In this document: positions 7,403-13,823 of the stretch, one piece after another
Layout: each line of letters begins with the position of its first letter
Numbering within the stretch: position 1 is the stretch's first letter
Source: Treponema sp.
GTDB taxonomy: Bacteria; Spirochaetota; Spirochaetia; Treponematales; Treponemataceae
Length of the DNA stretch: 19,352 nt
Assembly: GCA_016293915.1 (NCBI GenBank)
Contig: JAEDCY010000045.1
Span: forward strand, 1-19,352
Direction of reading: 5' to 3'
Notes under the pieces: model-generated
Seen by the model: only the letters and a program-made list of their open reading frames with translations
Databases searched by the model: none
Told to the model about the DNA's origin: nothing
Translations under genes and position numbers: made by a program

Positions 7403-7717
7403 GTGTACACCATCGGACAAATCGAAGACCTGACAGGCGTAAAAGCCCACGTTCTCCGCTACTGGGAAGAAGTCGTTCCGGGCTTTACCCCACGTAAAGA
7501 CATGTCCGGCCGCCGTCTCTACTCACAGCGCGAGGTAGACCTCATCCTCCGCCTCAAATATCTGATTACTGAAAAAAAGTTCACCGCCGAAGGTGCCGGC
7601 CGCCAGATAATCGAAGAAGCCCAGGCCGTCCAGGACAACGCCGACCTGATCAACCAGATTCGCGAGTGCCGGAAGATATTAACAGATTTGTATGTAGGTT
7701 TGTCAGACAGTAAATAA
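7403..7717 (+). CDS. Small MerR-family transcriptional regulator
   Basis: This 104-residue protein is a MerR-type winged-helix DNA-binding domain: YTIGQIEDLTGVKAHVLRYW, then the wing RKDMSGRRLYSQREVDL and helices LRLKYLITEKKFTAEGAGRQI. Only a short helical tail follows, so there is no ligand-binding domain, and the signal, if any, is unknown. The GTG start at 7403 is chosen because AAGGAG (7392-7397) lies 5 nt upstream. An in-frame ATG at 7346 would translate a REP element and lacks a ribosome binding site. The gene lies 90 bp after der and could be co-transcribed through the REP pair. Its target cannot be predicted. Confidence 0.88.
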   Translation: MYTIGQIEDLTGVKAHVLRYWEEVVPGFTPRKDMSGRRLYSQREVDLILRLKYLITEKKFTAEGAGRQIIEEAQAVQDNADLINQIRECRKILTDLYVGLSDSK

Positions 7718-7722
7718 GTAAT

Positions 7723-7824
7723 GTCATTCTGAACGATAATCGTTACCCTAAACGATAATCGTCATCCCGGATAACCACTGTCACCCTAAACGATCAATGT
7801 CATCCTGAACTTGTTTCAGGATCT
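7723..7824 (+). repeat. Tandem array of 19-bp units ending in the dispersed palindrome
   Basis: Five units with an exact 19-bp period start at 7723, 7742, 7761, 7780 and 7799. Each begins GTCA or GTTA followed by a C/T-rich triplet and mostly continues with GAAC or AAAC; units 1, 2 and 4 share AACGAT. The fifth begins GTCATCCTGAACTTG and completes the palindrome ATCCTGAA/TTCAGGAT (7802-7822). The array fills the gap between the merR-type and GIY-YIG genes. Confidence 0.75.
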
Positions 7825-7851
7825 GAATGACAAGGAAACCAAGGAGTAAAC

Positions 7852-8133
7852 ATGGCTGATAAAGGATATGTTTATTTTATGACAAATACAAATAATAAGG
7901 CCGTATATATCGGTGTAACTAGTGATTTAACTAAACGTGTTTTACAACATAAAAACCATCAATATGAAGAATTTACTGATAAATATAACTGTACAAAACT
8001 TGTATATTATGAAGAATGTAATGATATAAAAGCAGCAATAACTAGAGAAAAACAATTAAAAAACTGGCATAGAGATTGTAAAAATAATTTAATAAAACAG
8101 ACAAATCCAGAATGGAAAGATTTGTCTATATAA
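7852..8133 (+). CDS. Small GIY-YIG nuclease-superfamily protein
   Basis: This 93-residue stand-alone GIY-YIG domain is of the COG2827/YhbQ-like size. The GIY half is GYVYFMTN (5-12) and the YIG half is AVYIGVT (17-23). R29 (TKRVLQHK) and E66 (REKQLKNW) match the catalytic Arg and metal-binding Glu. Some relatives have been assigned DNA or RNA nuclease activity, but the physiological role of the family is poorly known. AAGGAG at 7841-7846 lies 5 nt before the ATG. The gene is strikingly AT-rich compared with der and the methyltransferase gene on either side, and repeats bracket it, which hints at later acquisition. Domain call firm, function open. Confidence 0.85.
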   Translation: MADKGYVYFMTNTNNKAVYIGVTSDLTKRVLQHKNHQYEEFTDKYNCTKLVYYEECNDIKAAITREKQLKNWHRDCKNNLIKQTNPEWKDLSI

Positions 8134-8166
8134 TGAGGAGACTGACCAATAAGTTTACCTTCTAGT

Positions 8167-8252
8167 GTCATTCCAAACTTATTTCCGAATGACATTTTAG
8201 AGTCTAAAATAAAGGAGATGCTGAACCAAAGATCCCGAAACAAGTTCGGGAT
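8167..8252. repeat. Degenerate and reversed copies of the GTCATCCTGAAC-type palindrome
   Basis: A decayed copy at 8167-8193 keeps only its ends (GTCATTC and GAATGAC). A second copy, in reverse orientation, pairs ATCCCGAA (8232-8239) with TTCGGGAT (8245-8252) around a 5-nt loop. The second lies between an AAAGGAG (8211-8217) and the likely start of the Rsm22-family gene. Confidence 0.75.
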
Positions 8253-8268
8253 GACGGCACTTAATATA

Positions 8269-9570
8269 ATGAACAAAGAAAATACATCTTCAAAACTGAT
8301 AACTTCTCTTTTTGATACGGCTCAACTTCCTAAGGATTCTGTATCCATTCTCAACTCCTTCGACGAAATAATTCAGGGAGTGCGGCCGCTGAACTCGCGG
8401 CAGCTGCAGCAATTGCCGGAGCATATCCGTGAACTTTCTCATCAGCTTACAGATGACCGCGCCAGCCGCCGACTTGGCTATATGAACGATAATATTCAGC
8501 TCAGCTCTTATGTGCGCTACTACACCTGGTGGAATCTTGTGCGCCTGACAAGACTTTTTGCAAATCTGCCGGATTCGATTTTCCCGGCTGCAGACTCTAC
8601 CTGTCTTGATTTGGGAAGCGGGCCTCTCACAGTGGTAACTGCGCTCTGGCTTGCCCGCCCAGAACTTAGAAAACTCAAGCTTACCTGGTACTGTCTGGAT
8701 GTCTCAGCTAATTCTCTTGCCCTGGGCGAAGACATTTATCTTTCTGTTGCTGCAAAGGCCAAGGCCGTAGACGAGTCTATTGAACCCTGGCAGATTATCC
8801 GCGTAAAAGGTGCTTTCGGAACTACTATCAAACAGAAGGCAGACTTTCTTACCTGTGCAAATATGTTTAATGAATTAGACCAAGCCAGCGACATGCCGCC
8901 AGAATTTCAGACAAAAAAATATTACGAACAGATACAACGCTATACAGAAAAAAATGCCGGCATAATCCTTGTGGAACCTGGCGTTCCAAAGGCAGCCCGC
9001 ACCTTAAGCCTGCTTCGTTCCCGCTACATAAAAGAAGGCCGCACAATTGCTGCTCCTTGCCCACACGCAGAAGAATGCCCTATGAGCGGTTTTAAGGCTT
9101 ATACAGGAAGTAAGAATAAATGGTGCAACTTCGCCTTCAGCACAGAAGACGCTCCTGTCAGACTTCAAAAGCTCTCAGTCGCAGCTAAACTGCCGAAAGA
9201 AAGGGCGACACTGAGTTTTATGGCGGTGGAAAATGCACGGTGGTTGAGTGCCCGCGGAGCGGGTGTATCGAAACCACCATATGAGCCGACTTCTGCGGTG
9301 GTTTCGATACGTCCTTCGGACTACTCAACCACCGACACAACCACCATCCGCATCACATCAGATAAAATCCGTCTGCCTAACTACATGTGCGGCTACTACG
9401 GCTGCAGCCAGCACGGACTTGTACTCGTCACCCTGCCGGACGAAAACAACACCCGCCTGCCAAAACCGCCTTTCCGCCCGCAGTCAGGCGACCTGATCAG
9501 CGTTAAAACAAAAAGGCCGAACTCTCTCCCGAAGGACGAAAAATCCGGCGCCTATATCATTAGGCTTTAG
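8269..9570 (+). CDS. Rsm22-family SAM-dependent methyltransferase-like protein
   Basis: Rsm22-family proteins are methyltransferase-like factors associated with the small ribosomal subunit, best known from mitochondria. The SAM motif is CLDLGSGPLTVV (about residues 112-123). A cysteine set, C264 and C270 (CPHAEECPM) with C286 (KWCNF), matches the metal or Fe-S site described in the family. C374 and C379 (YMCGYYGC) are further candidates. Length is 433 residues from ATG 8269. That start lacks a ribosome binding site; ATG 8218 adds 17 residues encoded by a dispersed repeat and touches AAAGGAG with no spacer, so the start is unsettled. Residues 324-355 are encoded by a REP pair inserted in frame. 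The family call is fairly firm; the substrate is unknown. Confidence 0.8.
   Translation: MNKENTSSKLITSLFDTAQLPKDSVSILNSFDEIIQGVRPLNSRQLQQLPEHIRELSHQLTDDRASRRLGYMNDNIQLSSYVRYYTWWNLVRLTRLFANLPDSIFPAADSTCLDLGSGPLTVVTALWLARPELRKLKLTWYCLDVSANSLALGEDIYLSVAAKAKAVDESIEPWQIIRVKGAFGTTIKQKADFLTCANMFNELDQASDMPPEFQTKKYYEQIQRYTEKNAGIILVEPGVPKAARTLSLLRSRYIKEGRTIAAPCPHAEECPMSGFKAYTGSKNKWCNFAFSTEDAPVRLQKLSVAAKLPKERATLSFMAVENARWLSARGAGVSKPPYEPTSAVVSIRPSDYSTTDTTTIRITSDKIRLPNYMCGYYGCSQHGLVLVTLPDENNTRLPKPPFRPQSGDLISVKTKRPNSLPKDEKSGAYIIRL
9239..9333. repeat. REP-like palindrome pair 3 (40 bp + 37 bp) inside a coding region
   Basis: A 40-bp element (9239-9278, forward) and a 37-bp element (9297-9333, reversed) are 18 bp apart. 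Inner stems are CCCGC/GCGGG with a GGA loop and GTCC/GGAC with a 3-nt loop. Relative orientation is opposite to pairs 1 and 2. Both are translated in frame within the Rsm22-family gene. Confidence 0.9.
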
Positions 9571-9626
9571 GCGGCTCGTATAGTCTCGCCGCTTGAGCCA
9601 TTCTTTCGATGAACCTAAATGTGTAA

Positions 9627-9690
9627 GGCCGCTGGCGGCCGGTGTTTTATAGCAAGGCGTTAAAAAAATTGCATTGCAATTTTTAGCCTT
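9627..9690. terminator. Hairpins between convergent genes, probable bidirectional terminator
   Basis: AAAAATTGC (9664-9672) pairs with GCAATTTTT (9676-9684); outer arms AAGGC (9654-9658) and GCCTT (9686-9690) can extend it. On the minus strand the stem runs straight into a T-tract, fitting termination of the small membrane-protein gene. On the plus strand it lies about 90 bp after the Rsm22-family stop. A separate hairpin GGCCGC/GCGGCC (9627-9640) lies just before it. Confidence 0.5.
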
Positions 9691-9714
9691 ACCATTCATC
9701 CCGCTGTCACAGCC

Positions 9715-10122
9715 TTATTTTTTAAGTGCTCCAACAATAGCTGCAACAATTCCTACTACTATGAGATAGAATCCAATTGTTGCTCTCTTAAGAAGCTGTT
9801 TTCCAATGGCTTTATAAATTCCACCACTTGTCATGAATCCGATTACAAGCACAACTGCACCTGCAAGAACACAAATAGCAAAAATCAGCTTAAGACCTTT
9901 GAGTTGAGGAACAAAACAAGCAGCAATACCTGCAATTGCTCCTGCAATAATCAAAATGGCACCAATTGCTACAAAACCACCATCTTTAGCATTTTTGATA
10001 AAATCAAAACCATTTGCTGAAGATCCAAACAGACCATTAAACATAGGGCAGCAGAAGCCAATAGCAACCAATGCCATTCCAATAAGATACAAGTAGCTCA
10101 ACAGGCTAACTTTCTTTCCCAT
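9715..10122 (-). CDS. Small membrane protein of unknown function, four helices
   Basis: The 135-residue protein is almost wholly hydrophobic, with four predicted membrane helices at about residues 9-28, 47-68, 78-100 and 113-132. Short polar loops carry Gly and Lys, and there is a Cys pair at residues 24-25. No domain is recognised. The start at 10122 is well supported: AAAAGGAG lies 7 nt upstream. It reads in the same direction as the FAD oxidoreductase gene, which ends about 150 bp upstream, so co-transcription is possible, though the gap and its own ribosome binding site leave a separate promoter equally likely. Confidence 0.75.
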   Translation of the reverse strand: MGKKVSLLSYLYLIGMALVAIGFCCPMFNGLFGSSANGFDFIKNAKDGGFVAIGAILIIAGAIAGIAACFVPQLKGLKLIFAICVLAGAVVLVIGFMTSGGIYKAIGKQLLKRATIGFYLIVVGIVAAIVGALKK

Positions 10123-10269
10123 AAAATCACTCCTTTTGATGGGTTATAGTTTTTCTAACTCTCCTCGAAAAAAACTTTTACCGTTATATTTTAATTTTAG
10201 CACAGTTTTCAGGTTCTTCAAGAAAAGGAACCAAAGGGTGGGCAGGCATAGCTTACCTCGATTGCAGGC

Positions 10270-11748
10270 TTACACAAACTCTACGCCGGTATCGCGGCAA
10301 AGTAACTGAACTGCAAGTCTTCCTGTGTAACCGGCAATCGGGAGTCCTCCTGGCATCTGTAATCTCTGGCCAGCAAAATAAACACCTTCTATAGAATCCA
10401 AAGTCTGCGGATAGTTATACTGCTTTCCGCCCTTTTCCCAGACACTCATCCAGCTGCCTTCGTAAGAACCGCAGTAGCGTTCATAAGTGCATGGGGTAGC
10501 AATATCCATAACCTCGAGAGAAGTTTTTACTTCCGGCATGAATTGTGAAAGTCGTTCTATAAAAAGTTTTCCAAGCTCTTCTTTTTTCTGTTTATAAGTT
10601 CCGTCTGCTTTTGCTGCTTTCCAGAATGAATAAGAATCTCCAATCAAAAGACAGGTGAGTGCTGTACAGCCTTCTGGAGAATGCTCTTTGTATGCCGAAT
10701 AATTGTAGATACGAAGTTCATCCCATTTTGCACCTGCATATTCCAAAGGCTTTTCCAGAGGGAAAACGCAGCAATATGGAAGATTTGAGTAATCTGCTTT
10801 TACGCCAAGTCCTATAAAAATATTCTGTTCTGTAACAGCCTTATGGCGCATTGTATTAACCCAAGGTTCATCTATCATCTGATCAAACAGAGTATCCACT
10901 GCAGCACGAGCATCTTGAGTTACAATTACTGCATCTGCTTCGAATTCTCCCTTGTCTGTTATTACCTTTGTTACTTTTCCATCTTCAACATGAATGTTTT
11001 CTGCTTTTGTTCGAAATTCGATTTTTCCGCCCAACGACTTATACTTCTCCAGCATATTTGTAGCCATTCTTACTGAGCCGCCTGCCGGATATCCGCAGTC
11101 GCCACTTGCAAAAGAACCCAATGTATAGATAAAAGATAATGCATTATATCTATATCCGATTGTACTTTCCAAAAGATGGCGCAGATTTTTATTTTTAAAT
11201 TTTGCAACGTATTCTTTGTAGCTGATATTTTTAAGGGCAGGAACTTTTAATACAGCAGGAAGCATTCCTATAAGACCCGGAATATCCACTTTTACAGGTT
11301 CTTTGCATTTACAGCCGCGAACATCGAATATCGGCATGTAAAATTTCGAAAAAGCTTTGATGTCGCGGTACATTTTTTTGATGCGACTTTTATCTTCCGG
11401 TGCATAACGAATTAATTCATCTTTCATCTGAGAAAGATTTCTGTAAAGGGCAACCGTTTTACCGTTTTCATCAAATAAAGTGTATAGAGGATCTCTGTTT
11501 TCAATAGGATTGTTTTCCTGCAAGGCTCCTAATTCCTTCCACACTTTGTTCATTGGAAGGTTCGGTTTTGAACCTGTGAGCCAGTGCATTCCACCTTCAA
11601 AATAATATCCTTTGCGGCTCCAGCTTGTAGAAAGCCCTCCAGGAACAATGTGTTGTTCCAGAATTGTTACATCAAAACCTGATCGTGCTGCATATATACC
11701 CGCAGAAAGACCAGAAATTCCAGCCCCTATAACTACTATCTTTTTCAT
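10270..11748 (-). CDS. CrtI/retinol-saturase-like FAD-dependent oxidoreductase
   Basis: The 492-residue protein has an N-terminal Rossmann FAD site, VVIGAGISGLSAG (residues 5-17), with E31 placed to bind the ribose, followed by PGGLSTSWSRKGYYFEGG. The C-terminal FAD motif is GVYFAGQRLQMPGGLPIAGY. This layout fits the phytoene desaturase, carotenoid isomerase and all-trans-retinol 13,14-reductase superfamily. No carotenoid gene is nearby, so the substrate is unknown; gut bacteria carry many such proteins that are not carotenoid enzymes. The start at 11748 has no Shine-Dalgarno sequence, but a promoter ends 7 nt upstream. The gene is divergent from the WecA-like gene. Confidence 0.85.
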   Translation of the reverse strand: MKKIVVIGAGISGLSAGIYAARSGFDVTILEQHIVPGGLSTSWSRKGYYFEGGMHWLTGSKPNLPMNKVWKELGALQENNPIENRDPLYTLFDENGKTVALYRNLSQMKDELIRYAPEDKSRIKKMYRDIKAFSKFYMPIFDVRGCKCKEPVKVDIPGLIGMLPAVLKVPALKNISYKEYVAKFKNKNLRHLLESTIGYRYNALSFIYTLGSFASGDCGYPAGGSVRMATNMLEKYKSLGGKIEFRTKAENIHVEDGKVTKVITDKGEFEADAVIVTQDARAAVDTLFDQMIDEPWVNTMRHKAVTEQNIFIGLGVKADYSNLPYCCVFPLEKPLEYAGAKWDELRIYNYSAYKEHSPEGCTALTCLLIGDSYSFWKAAKADGTYKQKKEELGKLFIERLSQFMPEVKTSLEVMDIATPCTYERYCGSYEGSWMSVWEKGGKQYNYPQTLDSIEGVYFAGQRLQMPGGLPIAGYTGRLAVQLLCRDTGVEFV

Positions 11749-11755
11749 AAGGTCA

Positions 11756-11784
11756 ATTTTAGCACATCAGAAGTGATATAACAA
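11756..11784 (-). promoter_or_regulatory. Short-leader promoter of the FAD oxidoreductase gene
   Basis: On the minus strand TTGTTA (11784-11779) is 17 bp from TAAAAT (11761-11756), with a TG one base upstream of the -10 (extended -10 type). Seven bases separate the -10 from the ATG at 11748, so transcription should start within about a base of the start codon. Confidence 0.5.
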
Positions 11785-11850
11785 TTAAAAAATATACAAA
11801 CTTTTAAAATAGGTAACACTACATATAAATATAGACATATACTTTATATC

Positions 11851-11878
11851 TTGACTTTCAGTTTGGTTAAGTTATAAT
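11851..11878 (+). promoter_or_regulatory. Strong short-leader promoter of the WecA-like gene
   Basis: TTGACT (11851-11856), a 16-bp spacer and a perfect TATAAT (11873-11878). Only 9 nt lie between the -10 and the ATG at 11888, predicting a leader of about 3 nt. There is no Shine-Dalgarno sequence. Confidence 0.65.
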
Positions 11879-11887
11879 TGCTTTGAT

Positions 11888-12952
11888 ATGACTCAAAGTT
11901 TGTTTATTATTCTGGCTGGCTTTCTCTCATTTATTTCGATGCCATTGATTATTCTTTTTTGTAAAAAATTCAGTTTATATGATTATCAAAATGCACGAAA
12001 AATTCATTCTGGAAACATTCCTCGCTTAGGTGGAGTCGGAATCTTTTTTTCCTTCATCATTTCTGCCTGCATTTTCCTTTTTATAACTAAAGCAGAAAAT
12101 ATTCACAAACTTCTTCCATTTATTATTGCCGGTTCAATCGTTTTTGTATTTGCTCTACTCGATGATCTTCTTACTCTGCCGGCTCTGGCAAAACTTATTG
12201 TTCAGCTTATAGCTGTTTCTGTTGTTGTTTTTAATGGATTTCACTTTAAGCAGATTTTTTCATGGGTTCTTCCACTCCCTCTGAGTTACATTCTTACCTT
12301 TGGATGGGTTCTTGGTGTAATAAATGCCTATAATCTGATTGATGGGCTTGATGGCCTTTGCGGATCTTTTTCTATCACAACTGTAATTACTCTTGGTATT
12401 CTTTATATCCTTTCAGGAAACTCTGAATCTACACTTTGCTTTATGCTTGCTGCTTCGATTTTTGGTTTCTTGTGCTTCAACTGGCCACCGGCTAAGATTT
12501 TTATGGGTGATGCGGGAAGTCAGTTTTTAGGCTTTATGATTTCTGTTTTCCCTCTTTTTGATTCAAGTGATATTTTTGAACATAACAAATTCCTTATCAT
12601 GATTGTTGTTACTTCATTCCCTGTATTTGATACAATTGCTGCCATCTGGCGTCGAATTCGTGACAAACGTCCTATTATGTCTCCAGACCGTGCTCATCTG
12701 CATCATAAGCTTTTGAATATGGGATATTCAAAAAAGACTGCTTTGTATCTTATGTGCTTCCTTCAGCTGCTTCTTTGCGGTTCTGTAATTATTTCTTACT
12801 TCCTTGGCGCAATAAGAGGAATGGCTCTGCTGCTTGAATCTCTGGTTTTTGTGGTTTTGTTTTTCAGTTTTATTCATTACACAAACAGAGCTATCATTCT
12901 TAAGCAGCAGAATGAAGAAAAACAGAATACTGATAAATCTGACAACGAATAA
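11888..12952 (+). CDS. Polyprenyl-phosphate sugar-1-phosphate transferase (WecA/TagO/MraY family)
   Basis: A 354-residue polytopic membrane enzyme, about ten or eleven helices, that transfers a sugar-1-phosphate (usually GlcNAc-1-P) from a UDP-sugar to undecaprenyl phosphate, starting synthesis of a surface or wall glycan. Motifs in order: RKIHSGNIPRLGGVGI (37-52), the metal-binding DD (92-93), NAYNLIDGLDGL (146-157), FMGDAGSQFLG (205-215) and HLHHKL (270-275). The HLHH form points to the WecA/TagO branch rather than MraY. The start at 11888 follows a strong promoter. The last 50 residues are a helix and a charged cytoplasmic tail. No other glycan gene is adjacent, so the glycan is unknown. 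Confidence 0.9.
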   Translation: MTQSLFIILAGFLSFISMPLIILFCKKFSLYDYQNARKIHSGNIPRLGGVGIFFSFIISACIFLFITKAENIHKLLPFIIAGSIVFVFALLDDLLTLPALAKLIVQLIAVSVVVFNGFHFKQIFSWVLPLPLSYILTFGWVLGVINAYNLIDGLDGLCGSFSITTVITLGILYILSGNSESTLCFMLAASIFGFLCFNWPPAKIFMGDAGSQFLGFMISVFPLFDSSDIFEHNKFLIMIVVTSFPVFDTIAAIWRRIRDKRPIMSPDRAHLHHKLLNMGYSKKTALYLMCFLQLLLCGSVIISYFLGAIRGMALLLESLVFVVLFFSFIHYTNRAIILKQQNEEKQNTDKSDNE

Positions 12953-12963
12953 AGACTTGCTCT

Positions 12964-13719
12964 TTATTGAGCACCAAATATTTCTTTTTTATGAAGAACG
13001 CCCAGTTCGTGAATATTTGATTCCAGCCGGGCGTTTTCCTTTTTTTCTGTCTTAATATATTCTGAAAGGTCTATTGTAAAACGGTTCATTGAAAAATGCT
13101 GGAAAACATAAACGCGATTCCAGGCATCTTTTCTGTTTATGAGACTGGCTTTTAATGTGTCGCGATATGGACAAAAGATTTTTTTGTCTTTAAGCTCTGA
13201 ATAGCCTACGAGCCACAACTCTGTTCCAAGCTCAGCATGCAAAGCGGCTGTTTTTTCTGCCATCCAGATTTGGGATTCTTTTATGAGGCCAGATATTTCA
13301 GGGCCGCCCAGTTTTGCTATTGTATTTAGCTGAATGGTTTTTGCACTGTGTATTGGTGTTTTATTTAAGATAATAACATTACGACGAAAATCAACTCCAA
13401 GCTCCGGGTTACGGCGAAAGTATCCTTCTGCAATTTTTCCTGCCTGGCCAACCAGATAGCGGTTATTTATTTTCAACTGCTCGTCTTTCCCAGGGTTATC
13501 TCCTATTACAATCAGTTTAATATCATCTTGAGGCTGAACGTCATTTAAGGCACGATTATAAACAACTGGGGTTTCAAAGGAGTATTCTGCATTTTTGGCA
13601 AGTCGGGCAGCTTTTTTTTGTAAATCAGTAAGCTTGGGAGCCCGCTCTGTCCATTCTTCTATTTTTTGCTTTAATTCCTTTTTAAAATCACAAAAAATAT
13701 TCCACTGTTTTTCTGTCAT
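12964..13719 (-). CDS. Uracil-DNA glycosylase superfamily protein
   Basis: The 251-residue protein has a basic N-terminal helix region and then a UDG-like core: VIGDNPGKDEQ (71-81) as the first active-site motif, YLVGQAGKIAEG (88-99), ILNKTPIHS (117-125), and QHFSMNRF (207-214) in the place of the DNA-intercalating motif. These differ from classical Ung, so whether it removes uracil is not certain; a relative acting on another lesion, or of unknown activity, is possible. The start at 13719 has only a weak, distant AAGG. It converges on the WecA-like gene with 11 bp between stops, and its 3' end contains a plus-strand hairpin that could terminate that gene. Confidence 0.65.
   Translation of the reverse strand: MTEKQWNIFCDFKKELKQKIEEWTERAPKLTDLQKKAARLAKNAEYSFETPVVYNRALNDVQPQDDIKLIVIGDNPGKDEQLKINNRYLVGQAGKIAEGYFRRNPELGVDFRRNVIILNKTPIHSAKTIQLNTIAKLGGPEISGLIKESQIWMAEKTAALHAELGTELWLVGYSELKDKKIFCPYRDTLKASLINRKDAWNRVYVFQHFSMNRFTIDLSEYIKTEKKENARLESNIHELGVLHKKEIFGAQ
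12997..13046 (+). terminator. Candidate terminator of the WecA-like gene inside the convergent coding region
   Basis: AACGCCC (12997-13003) pairs with GGGCGTT (13029-13035) around a 25-nt loop, followed by TTCCTTTTTTT. It lies about 45 bp after the WecA-like stop and is read through as codons of the minus-strand gene. The large loop lowers confidence. Confidence 0.4.
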
Positions 13720-13823
13720 ATCATGATAACCTTTTTCTTTTTACTTTCCGATAATTATAGTATAAAATATTTATATTGCATAAGCAAAAAAACGAATTAA
13801 TTAAATATTTTCTTGGAGGATTT

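Noticed and set aside
7723..7824. CRISPR array
   Set aside because: The 19-bp period has no alternating conserved repeat and unique spacer; the units are diverged copies of one another.
9571..9714. Integron attC-like site (GCGTTA and nested hairpins after the Rsm22-family gene)
   Set aside because: The matching RYYYAAC end is not found and the arms fit a bidirectional terminator plus a small GC hairpin.
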